Assembly (NCBI GenBank): GCA_963575745.1
Contig: CAUYUJ010015022.1
Location: 30,001-94,000, forward strand
Direction: 5' to 3'
Length of the DNA stretch: 64,000 nt
From: Prorocentrum cordatum
Lineage: Eukaryota > Sar > Dinophyceae > Prorocentrales > Prorocentraceae
Part shown: in pieces, positions 41,386-51,197 of the stretch
Numbering within the stretch: position 1 is the stretch's first letter
How the letters are laid out: the number at the start of each line of letters is the position of its first letter
The notes under the pieces: generated by a model
What the model saw: the letters and a program-made list of their open reading frames with translations, nothing else
Database searches by the model: none
What the model was told of the DNA's origin: nothing
Made by a program: the position numbers and the translations under genes

Positions 41386-41544
41386 AGGCGTGGCATTGCT
41401 CTGGACAGGCAGAACTGGCCCAGTCGGTTGCCGAGCGGGCTCGATTCCAGATTCGTTCAGAAGCTCAGCCAGCTCAGACGCCGAATGTGTTCAGAGGGTT
41501 ATCCTGGAGGAGGACTGGGAGTTGGTGGGTGGATGAGGAGGGGA
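41386..41544. other. unique spacer
   Basis: Short unique sequence; nothing recognised. Confidence 0.5.
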
Positions 41545-41726
41545 CGAAGTGAGTGGAGGTGGAGGAGGAGGAGGAGGTCGAGGCAGAATAACCAGGAGGT
41601 TGAGGAATAGGAGGTCGAGGAGAAGGAGGAGCAGGACGAGGAGGAGTACGAGGAGGAGGAGGAGGAGGAGGAGGAGGAGGAGGAGGAGGAGGAGGAGGAA
41701 GAGGAAGAGGATGATGATGATGCTGC

Positions 41727-41758
<32 letters not shown>

Positions 41759-41767
41759 GGATGATGA

Positions 41768-41801
<34 letters not shown>

Positions 41802-41965
41802 GATGATGATGATGATGATGCTGATGATGATGATGAGGAGGAGGAGGAGATGGAAGAGGGAGAGGAAGAGGAAGAGAGGAGAAGGAGGAGAGGAGGAGGA
41901 GGAGGAGGAGGAGGAGGAGGAGGAGGAGGAGGAGGAGGAGGAGGAGGAGGGGGAGGAGGAGGAGG
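41545..41965 (+). repeat. GGA tract with an internal ATG-triplet array
   Basis: GGA runs at 41560-41700 and 41835-41960 enclose a GAT/ATG array (41707-41835) with GCT and GGT variants. Confidence 0.96.
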
Positions 41966-42131
41966 ACGTGTGGGGACGGAGGCGCGGCGCCCGCGGCGAT
42001 CTGCGGCTCGAGGGGCTCTCCTGTTCCCTCCCCTCTGTTTGCTCAGCCCCGCCCTCGGGCAGTTGGCCCGGGAGGTCGGCGGCATGCCCGGCAGTCCGAT
42101 CCTGGCGGGCGAAGGGCGGGTTATATCCTGA
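41966..42131 (+). CDS. weak exon-like frame after GGA tract
   Basis: A frame with GC-ending codons reads LCLLSPALGQLAREVGGMPG and ends at a TGA near 42129. It is short and hydrophobic with no domain; a second frame over the same bases is also open. Low confidence. Confidence 0.2.
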
Positions 42132-42194
42132 GATCCCGGCGCCGCAATTTTTTTTCGAGCCGCGTCAGGCGTTGTCGCACGACTGCGGGCCCTG

Positions 42195-42420
42195 GGACCT
42201 GCACAGGCCGATGCGTCTCGAAAAGGACGCAGAAAGATGGAGTCCAGGGCTCCGGCCGTGATGTTTCACGATTTTGCAGTTTCTTCGCGTCGTCGCCCTC
42301 GAGGCCTTCCCAGGGCGCCAGGGCCGCCAACAACACGACTCGGGACGAAAAAACAGTCCTCGGGAAGGGCCCCGACGTCTGGGGGTCGACGTCGTGAAAA
42401 AATCGCGACGTCGTGGTCCC
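42195..42420 (+). repeat. R9 dispersed repeat, forward copy with 5' extension
   Basis: A 5' extension (gggccctgggacctgcacag, agtccagggctccgg) shared with 45150-45240 and 47065-47120, then cgactcgggacgaaaaaaca, ctcgggaagggccccgacg and gtcgacgtcgtgaaaaaatc. Confidence 0.72.
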
Positions 42421-42455
42421 AGGGCGGCCCTTGAGTCTGTGCCCTTATCTACTTG

Positions 42456-42640
42456 ACTACACGTGAGAGTGACCCTTCGCCAGAGTGACCTTGGGTGCAG
42501 GCCCATTGGGGTTCCCCGATCGCCGAACGCGATGCGATAGTAGCGTCTTGCGCGCTTGTGTTTGGTCCCCCCGCGGCTCCCAAAAAGCCGCGCACCAAAG
42601 GTCACTCTTACCCTGGATGGCTCTTGCGTGCAGCCAATTT
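42456..42640 (+). repeat. R10 dispersed repeat, copy 2
   Basis: ctacacgtgagagtgaccct, tcgccagagtgacctt, then agccgcgcaccaaaggtcac and ggctcttgcgtgc. It matches copy 3 at 43617-43985 across both ends, but lacks the roughly 200-base insertion seen there. Confidence 0.75.
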
Positions 42641-42799
42641 ACGGTGGCGCGTCGGGAGTGTTTGCTCAGCGTGTCGCGCCGCCGGCTTCAGGACCACCGC
42701 GCTTTTCGGCGCGGCACGCCAAGCGCGCCCCGATCCCTGAGGAATAAGCGCTCCGAGCTTTTCCAGGCCTCACGTCCCACGATGCAGCGCGTCGCATGA
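42605..42799 (+). CDS. exon-like segment, Arg/Leu-rich, upstream of the zinc-finger exon
   Basis: A frame open from 42485 reads FTVARRECLLSVSRRRLQDH then RAFRRGTPSAPRS and RNKRSELFQASRPTMQRVA, ending at a TGA at 42797. GC-ending codons are common. The first part (before about 42640) is R10 sequence, so only the later part is a likely exon. It lies on the same strand 460 bases before the CCCH segment and could belong to the same gene. No domain. Confidence 0.28.
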   Translation, partial: LLPWMALACSQFTVARRECLLSVSRRRLQDHRAFRRGTPSAPRSLRNKRSELFQASRPTMQRVA

Positions 42800-42999
42800 A
42801 TTGGCCGCCGCCGCGACATGCTGAGCAGTAGTTCCTGGCCGTGCACTTTCCAGCCGCCCTGGGACGGGCGTCCCCGACGGCGGAGCAGTTTTCCTTACCC
42901 AGACATCTGACGATGTTTTGTTCAATTCGTGGCCCAAGAAGTCGCGACCCGTTCCCCATGGTAAAGTAGTAGTGAGCCTTGAGCTTACTTATGAGGGCC

Positions 43000-43240
43000 C
43001 TGGGGCCGGGTAGCGGGCCCCAGAGGCCGAAACCGAGGGAAAACGCGCGTGGGTTGAAAGAATATCCCAGACACCTGGCGTCCGACGGGCCCCCGACCTC
43101 TCGACCATTTCCCCAGGACAAGTTTTCCATTCCGAGTCGTTTTTTGACGGCCCCAAGGACTGGTAAGGGCCCCCAAAGGCCGAAAGCGATGAAAAACCTC
43201 CGCCTCGATCTCTTCGAAACGCCGGATGTGCGGGAGGATC
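43000..43240 (-). repeat. R9 dispersed repeat, reverse copies
   Basis: In reverse orientation: gacctctcgaccatttcccc, ttccattccgag, gggcccccaaaggccgaaag and aaaacctccgcctcgatctc, preceded by a second partial copy at 43000-43075. It directly precedes the zinc-finger exon. Confidence 0.75.
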
Positions 43241-43264
43241 GTCGGAGATCTCGGCATGTGCCAG

Positions 43265-43508
43265 CCTTCACCCGCTGGCCATCGACGACGCCCTGGTCCC
43301 TGGCCACGTCTGCAGGCTGTTCCGGTCGGGCGCGTGCTCGCGGGGCGAAAATTGCCCGCTGCTGCACTCGTGGCCGGCGAAGGTGTCCACCACCGCCAGC
43401 GGAGACTTCAGCAGCACCGGCAGCGGCACGCTGAGCGACCCTGGGCTGCCACCGTTCAAATCGGTTACGCTTAAGGCGGGCCTGTCCCTCTACAGGAGGA
43501 ATCTGTAA
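43265..43508 (+). CDS. terminal exon of a CCCH zinc-finger protein
   Basis: The frame ending at TAA 43506-43508 reads, from about 43265, HPLAIDDALVPG, then HVCRLFRSGACSRGENCPLL followed by His. The spacing is C-x7-C-x5-C-x3-H, the classic CCCH zinc finger, which in known proteins binds RNA, and the Gly before the second Cys and the Gly-Glu-Asn before the third are typical. The rest is Ser/Thr/Gly-rich and ends LSLYRRNL. Codons are strongly GC-ending. atgtgccag at 43264 could be the splice acceptor. A reverse R9 repeat lies just upstream, so the 5' part of the gene must be further away. Only one finger is seen. Confidence 0.55.
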
Positions 43509-43616
43509 AGATAGTAAAAAACTAGCCTGGGGACGATTTTTGTAGTATTTCGATTTTTTTTGGGCACTTCTAATTTTTCGTCCAAAATCCGCCTGTAGGA
43601 GGACACGCCCGACCTA
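43509..43616. other. AT-richer sequence after the zinc-finger stop
   Basis: About 100 bases, relatively T-rich, immediately after the TAA. Consistent with a 3' untranslated region, but no polyadenylation signal is evident. Confidence 0.35.
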
Positions 43617-43985
43617 GGGCTACGCGTGGGAGTGACGCTTCGCTGGAGTGACCTTTGATGCGGGCCTACAGGGGCCCCCCCAGCAGTGGCTTGCGCGCTT
43701 GGATTTGACCCCAGCCCCCTGAATCCTCGAGAGCGAAGTAACCCCTAACCTTAATAACACGATGAAGACGTGGCCTCACTGAGGCCCCCGTCTTCGCATT
43801 AGGGATCATACTTCTGGGCGGATTGTGTCGGTACATCTGCAGAAAAGACCCCCTATCCCTAATGTTTTTGACCCTCCTAACTTAGGTTCCCCCCCAAATG
43901 GTTAGAGGTCCTTTTTTGATTAATCACTGCAGCCGCGCACCAATGGTCACTCCTGCCCAGGGTCATTCTTGCGTGCCGCCGAGCG
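43617..43985 (+). repeat. R10 dispersed repeat, copy 3, interrupted
   Basis: 5' part ctacgcgtgggagtgacgct and 3' part agccgcgcaccaatggtcac match copy 2. About 200 bases absent from copy 2 (about 43730-43928) lie between them and contain the hairpin at 43764-43795. Confidence 0.72.
43764..43795. other. hairpin inside the R10 insertion
   Basis: GAAGACG and GGCCTC pair with GAGGCC and CGTCTTC around the loop ACT, with a small bulge (T opposite CC). Thirteen base pairs. Confidence 0.85.
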
Positions 43986-44394
43986 AAGGACGGCCCAGAT
44001 CTCCAATGAGGCAGTTTTTTTCCAATCCTGGCCGGCGTCTTTTTGTGCGGTGACTGTGGCTCCCGGGCCTGGCTGGGGGCCCTGGGGCCTCCAAAAGCGG
44101 ACCCGGGGCGTAGAGCGGGCGCTCAGGGGCCGCGGATTGGAAGAATCACATCGCCGGATGTCTAGGCACCCGAATCCCCCAAATGTCACCAAGAGGCCCC
44201 TCAGACGTCCCATCAGGCCTCCAAGATGCCGCCCGGGCCTCTTGGGGGCCTCTTGTGGGCCTCTTGGAGGCCTCTTGAGGGGCCTCTTGGAAGCCTCTCT
44301 GGCGCCCCTCGGTGGAGGAAAAACGGGTCCGGAGCCATCTCTTCGCCGTTCGTCGGCTCCCCTCGCTGGCGGGGGGCCCGTCCTCCTCCTCTTC
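43986..44394. other. unique GC-rich spacer with a short CTCTTGGGG block
   Basis: 44225-44310 is CTCTTGGGG-type repeat. The remainder is unique; frames on both strands are open for 85-170 codons, but none has a motif. Confidence 0.45.
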
Positions 44395-44925
44395 CTCCAT
44401 TTCGTTTTACAAATTTGCAAGAGTTTCACGGCTTGAGGGCGGGTCGTTTTCAAAATGTGGTTCTCGCCTTAGCGCCGCGCACATTCGTTTTCAAAGTTTG
44501 CAAGGGTTTCACGGATTGAGGGCGGTTCCTTTTCAAAATGTGGCTCTCACCTCAGCGCCGCGCGCATTCGTCTTGAAATTTTGCAACAGCTTCACGAATT
44601 CCTATGATCAACGTACCAGAAATGGTGTTCTGGAAGGATTCAGGATTATGCGGGCGCAACAGTTATGTTGATTCGCTGTGTTGGAGTCCCAAAAATGGCG
44701 TTCTGGCCGGATTCTGGCTCGTCGAGACGCAGCAGTCAGGTTGATACGTGGCGTTGAAATCCCGAGAGTAATGTTTTGGCACGCTTCAGGATCTTCAAAC
44801 TGTTGTCTTCTAACGAGGCAGTTCTCTCAATGGAAATGAACCGTTTTAGGGGCCTATGAAGAGGGAGCTTGGAGGGAGGGTTCATTCCAACATCGTTGAT
44901 GACTCTTGGGTTTCCACTGGTCCTC
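44395..44925 (-). repeat. R2 modular repeat, inverted copy 4
   Basis: Reverse complement of the R2 order: two to three 80-bp units (44405-44590), then the 5' module, ending ttgatgactcttgggtttcc immediately before a CTC tract. So the complementary microsatellite again sits exactly at the outer end of the 5' module. Confidence 0.85.
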
Positions 44926-45007
44926 CTCCTCCTCCTCCTCCTCCTCCTCCTCCTCCTCCTCCTCCTCCTCCTCCTCCTCCTCCTCCTCCTCCTCCTCCTC
45001 CTCCCCC
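44920..45007 (+). repeat. CTC tract
   Basis: A nearly pure CTC run of about 85 bases. It is the same microsatellite as GGA, reversed with the R2 copy beside it. Confidence 0.97.
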
Positions 45008-45499
45008 TGAGACCCAGGGCCGTGCACAAAAACGCCTCGGGAGGAAGAGCCGGTCTTGGGCCCGAGCCGCGGGGTCCAGTGGCAGGGGGCCACACCAACC
45101 CTGAGAGCTTGGCGCCGCTTTTGTTTTTTTTCGCAGCGGGCGGTTTTGCCTTGCTTCGGGCCCTGGGAGCCTCACATATCGACCTTGCTTGAACAGTAGC
45201 GCAGACATATGGGGTCCAGGGCCGGGGTCGCGGGTCGAAATTTATTGCCACGCTGCAATCTGTTCGTAACGTCGGATCTCAGGGTGCAAGACCCAGACCC
45301 CCGCCGTCACGATTTTTTCATTACGTCGACCCCCCGAAGTCTCGACCCATTCCCCGGGACCGGCTTTTCATCCCGAGTTGTTTTTACCTAACAGCGAAGA
45401 CTGATAGGTTTCTAGTTGACTCAAAAGAGCTCACAGATCACTCCACAGGGGGGTCCAGGCGGGTGCCGGACAGGGTGCCGCAGAAGTCGTTTTAAGCCA
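45008..45499 (-). repeat. R9 dispersed repeat, reverse copy, and spacer
   Basis: 45150-45395 carries reverse R9 parts: agtctcgacccattccccgg, accggcttttcatcccgag, with the extension ggggtccagggccgg. 45020-45070 also has a forward-like fragment (gggaggaagagccggtcttg). 45396-45499 is unique. Confidence 0.65.
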
Positions 45500-45925
45500 A
45501 CAGTCACACACTTCGTGCTCTTCGACCTCCCAGAACTCCATTCCCGGGCCACATTCTGAATGCCCGGAGCCAACTGTAGGCCACTTCGTGCTCTTCGACT
45601 TCCCAGAACTCCATTCCCGGGCCGCATTTTGAATGCCCGGAGCCAACTGTAGGCCACTTCGTGGTCTTCGAGTCCCAGAACTCCATTCCCGGGCCACATT
45701 TTGAATGCCCGGAGCCAACTGTAGGCCACTTCGTGCTCTTCGAGTTCCCAGAACTCCATTCCCGGGCCACATTTTGAATGCCCGGAGCCAACTGTAGGCC
45801 ACTTCGTGCTCTTCGAGTTCCCAGAACTCCATTCCCGGGCCACATTTTGAATGCCCGGAGCCAACTGTAGGCCACTTCGTGCTCTTCGACTTCCCAGAAC
45901 TCCCATTCCTGGGCCACATTTTGAA
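45500..45925 (-). repeat. 73-bp tandem repeat (R6)
   Basis: gaatgcccgg recurs at 45558, 45631, 45703, 45776 and 45849, and a variant at 45923: periods 73, 72, 73, 73 and 74. All three minus-strand frames are open because the unit has no stop on that strand, giving a 73-residue super-repeat that is not evidence for a protein. Confidence 0.96.
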
Positions 45926-46262
45926 TGCTGAGGCAGGCTGATGCTGCGGTCGAGGCAGGCTGAGGCTGAGGCAGGCTGAGGCTGAGGCCGAGGCTGAAGG
46001 CAGACTGAGGCTGAGGCTGAAGCAGGCTGAGGCTGAGGCTGAGGCAGGCTGAGGCTGAGGCTGAGGCAGGCTGATGCTGAGGCAGGCTGAGGCTGAGGCT
46101 GAGGCTGATGCAGGCTGAGGCTGAGGCAGGCTGAGGCTGAGGCCGAGGCTGAAGGCAGACTGAGGCTGAGGCTGAAGCAGGCTGAGGCTGAGGCTGAGGC
46201 AGGCTGAGGCTGAGGCAGGCTGAGGCTGAGGCTGAGGCAGGCTGAGGTTGAGGCTGTGACTG
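45926..46262 (+). repeat. GAGGCT hexamer repeat
   Basis: ctgaggctgaggcaggctga-type hexamer repeats with higher-order duplication (a segment with gaggccgaggctgaaggcag occurs near 45982 and 46139). Confidence 0.96.
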
Positions 46263-46404
46263 CGACTGCCGTTGCCGCTGCGACTGTCATCGCGAATGCG
46301 ACTACGACTGCGAGAACAGCAGAATTCTACAACTGGATTTACATCTGAATCTTAAGGGGAATGCTTTCAGATATGCTTCTACACATCGCTGTTAGGTTGC
46401 TTTG

Positions 46405-46505
46405 CCGGGATAATTTGATGGTCCCGAGGCCTGGGAAGGGCCCCCAGAGGCCAAAAGTGGCGAAGAACCTCCCGTCGTGACTTTTTCCACTGCTCGAAGG
46501 GGTCT
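46405..46505 (-). repeat. R9 dispersed repeat, partial reverse copy
   Basis: tggtcccgaggcctgggaag, ggcccccagaggccaaaag and gaagaacctcccgtcgtga. It ends where the next exon-like frame opens. Confidence 0.72.
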
Positions 46506-46786
46506 GGGACGAAGGACCCCCTCCTTCTCCCCCTCCATGGCCTCCTGCCGTGCCGAGGCTGGAGAAGGACGGCCACGACAGCCAGGAAGACCTCAGCTGC
46601 TGGAGCTGGAGCACCAGCTCCGAAGGCCAGAGCTGGGCGGACCTGCCGGAGGTGCTCTGGGTCCTGGTGCCGGCGCCGCTGCCGCAGCCGCCGGGCGTGG
46701 GCGGCGGGGCCAGCGGTCGGGCCGCTGCCGCCCCGAGCGCCGCGGCCCCTCCGAGCCCTGCCAGCGGTCGGAGGAGGAGAAGGTAG
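46478..46786 (+). CDS. exon-like segment, Trp/Ser-rich and Pro/Ala-rich, unrecognised
   Basis: A frame open from 46478 to a TAG at 46784 reads LEGVWDEGPPPSPPPWPPAV, RLEKDGHDSQEDLSCWSWST, SSEGQSWADLPEVLWVLVPA and then an Ala/Pro/Gly-rich tail. About nine of ten codons end in G or C, the clearest bias among the candidates; the other two frames score lower. gaggagaag|gtagcc at 46782 is a good GT donor, so the TAG may lie in an intron. The next pyrimidine-rich AG is tctggtctccccag at 46912. No domain is recognised. Confidence 0.42.
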
Positions 46787-47429
46787 CCCATACCTCTGCC
46801 CTGGGAGGCCCTCGTCGCCACCGCCGGATTCGCCTCGAGGTTCCAGGCAGAGCGCACCCCAGGGGAGGGAGGGGTCCAGGGAGCAGCGGTGTCTGTGCCT
46901 TCTGGTCTCCCCAGGTGGGCTCCCGTCTTGCTCGGGCCGCATCCCGAACATCCCCGAGTTCACCCCCAGCTGGGGCTGTCCGAAGGCTCGGAGGAGGGCC
47001 CTCCCTGGAATCCTGGCGCTTCCAAACCTTTTGGGGTCGGGCGGTGTTTCGCACGCTGTTTCGTGCCCTGGGGTCCTCACAGATCGATGCGGCTCCAGAA
47101 GTGCTGCAGAAAGAGGGGTTCGGGGGCCCCAGACACCTGGCGTGGAGATTTGTTCGGGGCACGGGCCCCCGACCTCTCGGGATCGTCTTGTCCTTCCGAG
47201 TCGTTTTTGATTGTCCCGAGGCACGGTAAGGGCCCCCAGAGGCCGAAAACGATGGAAAACCTCAGTCCCGATTTTTTCGAGACGCTGGATGTCTGGGGCT
47301 CTGGTATGGATTTCTCACGAGGTTGCTTTTTCCTGCGCCGTCGGGTCTCAGGGATTTGGGGCGCAGCTGGCGGCCCGCCCTGGCCCAGGGTGGAGGCAGC
47401 TGGCGGCCCCTCCCTGAGCATTTTTTGTA
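46787..47429. other. possible exon followed by R9-related sequence
   Basis: After tctggtctccccag (about 46912) two frames are open and protein-like (GSRLARAASRTSPS or PEHPRVHPQLGLSEGSEEGP); I cannot choose between them. 47060-47300 is R9 in reverse (gccccagacacctggcgtgg, gggcccccagaggccgaaaa). Confidence 0.4.
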
Positions 47430-47496
47430 GTTTTGTTTTTGTTTTTGCTTTTGTTGTTGTTTTTTGTTGTTGTTTTTGTTTTTGTTGTTGTTGTTT

Positions 47497-47553
<57 letters not shown>
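47430..47553 (+). repeat. TTG tract, left boundary of R8 unit 1
   Basis: TTG triplets with TTTTTG variants at the left end. Confidence 0.96.
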
Positions 47554-47555
<2 letters not shown>

Positions 47556-48820
47556 GAACTCTCATTCTTGAAGAATAATTATTGTTGATCCCCCCCACCG
47601 GTGCACATTGTTCTTTTTTCAATTGAAGTGCCCCCCCCGGGGCTCGCACCTTGTTTCTTGTCAAAGAAAGTCTTCCTGCTCAAACTGGTCCCCTGGCCCC
47701 CGGGTTACTACAACAACGGCTCCCGCCTGAGACTTCCTCACAATTTAGCCAGGACCCCTGCTTCCACTCGAGACTTCCTAGCATTTTATTCAAGAATCGC
47801 GCTCTCGCTTGGGACTTCCTGACGATTTATTCAGGAATCGCTTCTCCTGCGTTCTGGAGTCGCGCTCTCGCTGGAGACTTGCTTGCAATTTACTGAAGAG
47901 TAGCGCCCTTGCGTTGGAATTTCTTGCAATTTCCTCCAGCGCCGCGCTCCCGACACCCAGGCACCCAGGAGTCGCGCTCACGCTTAGGACTCCTTCACAG
48001 ATTGCATAGGAATCGGGATCTCGCTGCCCTTCGCGGCCCCGTTGCAGCCCTTCGTGGCCCCCTCGCTTTGTTTCGTGGCCCCGTTGCAGCCCTTCGTTGC
48101 CCCCTCGCTTTGTTTCGCGGCCCCGTTGCAGCCCCTCGTGACCTCCTCGCTGCCCTTCGTGGCCCTGTTGCAGCCCTTCGTGGTCCCCTCGCTTTGGTTC
48201 GTGGCCCCGTTGCAGCCCTTCGTGGCCCCCTCGCTTTGTTTCGTGGCCCCATATTTGTATGCCCTTCGTGGCCCCGTTGCAGCCCTTCGTGGCCCCCTCG
48301 CTTTGTTTCGTGGCCCCGTTGCAGCCCTTCGTGGCCCCCTCGCTTTGTTTCGTGGCCCAATATTTGTATGCCCTTCGTGGCCCTCGCTCGTTCGCGCCTG
48401 TGGTGGCCCCATATGCATGCTCTTCGTGGCCCCGCTGTCGCCCCTCGTGGCCCCCTCGCTGCCCTTCGTGTCCCCGTTGCTGCCCTCAGTGGCCCCGTCC
48501 TTACCCTCCGCGGCCCAACATACGTATGCCCTTCGTGGCCCTCGCTCGTTCGCGCCCGTTGTGGCCCCATGTGCATGCCCTTCGTGGCCCCGCTGTCGCC
48601 GTTTGTGGCCTCCTCATTGTCCTACGTGGCCCAGGTGCTACCCTCAGTGGCCCCATCGTTGCCTTCTGTGGCCCCGCATTATCTGCCCTACGTGGCCCAC
48701 GCTCGTTCGCGCTCTTCGTGGCCCCATACGCATTCCCTTCGTGTCCCTGCTGTCGCCCTTCGTGGCCTACTTCGTGTCCTTCGTGGCCCTGCTGTCGTGC
48801 TCTCTCGCTCTCGCTTTCGC

Positions 48821-48851
<31 letters not shown>

Positions 48852-48869
48852 TGTTGCCGTCGTCGTTGA

Positions 48870-48917
<48 letters not shown>

Positions 48918-49164
48918 GGTCGGTCCCCTGTCCGTTCCTCTTGGGGTCAGGTCGACGGTCCGCGGCCGCCCCGCCGATCAGCGCTGCCGCTGGCCAGGCC
49001 GACGGTCCGCGGCCGCCCCGCCGCTTGCCGGGGCATTGCCTGCAGGGAAGAAAGGTATACCCCCCAAAAGGGGTTCGATCGAAGACGAAAAGGGCGGGTA
49101 TCGAGGCTTTGGGGAATACGCGTTATTGGACACTCGAGCAGACAAGGGCTAACAGTCTTAAAAT
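47554..49164 (+). repeat. R8 modular repeat, unit 1
   Basis: Order: start module (gaagaataattattgttgat, then acttcctcacaatttagcc with 60-bp sub-repeats, 47560-48000); an array of 21-bp words (cccttcgtggccccgttgca, 48010-48800); a GTC run (48818-48917); an end module of about 245 bp (tcggtcccctgtccg to gacaagggctaacagtctta). TTG tracts lie on both sides. The frames open through it follow the 21-bp word and are not genes. Confidence 0.92.
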
Positions 49165-49165
49165 G

Positions 49166-49198
<33 letters not shown>

Positions 49199-49206
49199 GC
49201 TGTTGT
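49165..49206 (+). repeat. TTG tract between R8 units 1 and 2
   Basis: About twelve TTG units. Confidence 0.97.
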
Positions 49207-49896
49207 TGAATTCTCATTTCAGAAGAATAATTATTGTCGATCCCCCCCGCCAGTGCGTACTGTTTTTCTCAATCAAAGTGTGCCCCTCGACGCTCGCATC
49301 CGGTTTTTTGACAGGGAAAGTCTTCCTGCTCAGACTGGGCCTTTGGTCCCCGGGTAGCAACAACAACGGCTCCTGCCTGAGACTTCCTTACAATTTGGCC
49401 AGGACCCCCGCTCCCGCCCGAGACTTCCTCGCATTTTATCCAGGAATCGCGCTCTCGCTTTGGATTTTCTTACAGTTTATTCAGGAATCGCTCTCCCGGC
49501 GCTCTGGAGTCGCGCTCTCGCTGGAGACTTCCTTGCAACTTACTGACGAATGGCCTTGCGTGGGAATTTCCTGCAATTTGCCGAAGCGCCGCGCTCTCGA
49601 CACCCAGGCACCCAGGAGTCGCGCCCGTTGTGGCCCCATGTGCGTGCCCTTCGTGGCCCCGCTGTCGCCATTTGTGTCCCCCTCATTGTCCTACGTGGCC
49701 CAGTTGCTACCTTCAGTGGCCCAATAGTTGCCTTCTGTGGTCCCGCATTATCTGCACTTCGTGGCCCCCGCTCGTTCGCGCTCTTCGTGGCCCCATACGC
49801 ATTCCCTTCGTGTCCCTGCTGTCGCCCTTAGTGGCCTACTTCGTGCCCTTCGTGGCCCTGCTGTCGTTATCTCTCGCTCTCGCTCTCGCTTTCGCT

Positions 49897-49936
<40 letters not shown>

Positions 49937-49941
49937 TTCGA

Positions 49942-49998
<57 letters not shown>

Positions 49999-50240
49999 GG
50001 TCGGTCCCCTGTCCGTCCCTCTTGGGGTCGGGTCGACGGTCTGCGGCCGCCCCGCCGATCAGCGCTGCTGCTGGCCAGGCCGACGGTCCGCGGCCGCCCC
50101 GCCGCTTGCCAGGGCCCAGCCTGCAGGGAAGAAAGGTATACCCCCCAAAAGTGGTGCGATCGAAGACAAAGAGGGCGGGTATCGAGGCTTTGGGAAATAC
50201 GCGTTATTGGACACTCGAGCATATATGGGCGAACAGTCTT
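49207..50240 (+). repeat. R8 modular repeat, unit 2
   Basis: Same order as unit 1, with a much shorter 21-bp array (49625-49860), a GTC run (49893-49998) and the end module (49998-50240), which is nearly identical to that of units 1 and 3. Confidence 0.92.
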
Positions 50241-50340
50241 AACATTGTTGTTGTTGTTGTTCTTGCTGTTGCTGTTGCTGTTTTTGTTGTTGTTGTTGTT
50301 GAACATTATTTATTCTAAAGAATTATTATTGTTGGGCCCC
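50241..50340 (+). repeat. TTG tract and start of a truncated R8 unit
   Basis: TTG/CTG run, then gaattattattgttgggccc, which matches the start module for about 40 bases before similarity ends. Confidence 0.85.
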
Positions 50341-50985
50341 CTGGTGCGCGCCCCCCCTGCGCCGCCTAGGCCGCAGCTACATTTTCATCATTTTCGTGAG
50401 GAAGCCTCAGAAAAGAGGGTGTGTACAGGATCCGGTTGTTTTGTTGTAATCCGCTTTCCCTTGCAAAAAACAATAGAAAATGACATTTCTTGTTCTAATA
50501 TAATCAAATTTCAAGAATCCCTTGCAAAAAATAAGGTAAAGTGGACATTCGCGCGCGCAAGACGAAATCCTTCCAAAACCTTAGTGTTCGCAGCGATTTT
50601 AACATAAAAACATCAAAAAACCAATGGTTTTTCAACAAAAAATTGTCAAAATCTCATCCCGCGCGCTCTTGCGGATTCGTAGGAAACCCAACACTTTTTA
50701 AACATTTCTGTCAAACGGGCTTTTGCGAGCAACTTTTTCGAACTTCTGCGACAACGGTTGCGCACCTGCCAGGGCCAAAAATAAATAAATAAGCTCCTTC
50801 TGCGCCAACGCTCCTTGCATAAAATAAGGTGACATCAGCAAGGCCGCGGCGGGGAAAAGACGGTGGGTGGGCGTGCAAGCGCCGTTCCCGCCCCTCCTTC
50901 CGTTCTCTCTTCTCTCCTTTCCTCCTTGTCCTGCTCCTCCTCCTCCTCCTCCTCCGGCGGGGGGCGTGAGGATCCGGCATCGCTC
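50341..50985 (+). repeat. diverged R1 subunit and unique spacer
   Basis: 50500-50760 resembles one R1 subunit (tgcaaaaaataagg, cgcgcgcaagacgaaatcc, ttccaaaacctta, tgtcaaacgggctttt) with many changes. The remainder, including a short CTC run at 50935, is unique. Confidence 0.65.
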
Positions 50986-51197
50986 ACAACCATCGGGACA
51001 ACCATCGGGACAACCATCGGAACAACCATCGGGACAACCATCGGGACAATCATCGGGACAGTCATCGGGACAACGATCGGGACAAGCACAACCATCAGGA
51101 CAACCATCGGGACAATCATCGGGACAACGATCGGGACAACCACAACCATCAGGACAACCATCGGGACAACCATCGAGACAACCATCGGGACAACCAT
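50986..51197 (+). repeat. 12-bp minisatellite
   Basis: About 17 copies of accatcgggaca with scattered changes. Because 12 is a multiple of three, the minus strand reads an Asp-Gly-Cys-Pro repeat. Confidence 0.97.

Noticed and set aside
49070-49090. ggttcgatcg resembling a tRNA B box
   Set aside because: The other two R8 units read ggtgcgatcg at this position, and no tRNA fold surrounds it.
47909-49357. 482-codon plus-strand frame
   Set aside because: It translates the 21-bp array (7 codons) and GTC run of R8 unit 1; no independent composition or domain.
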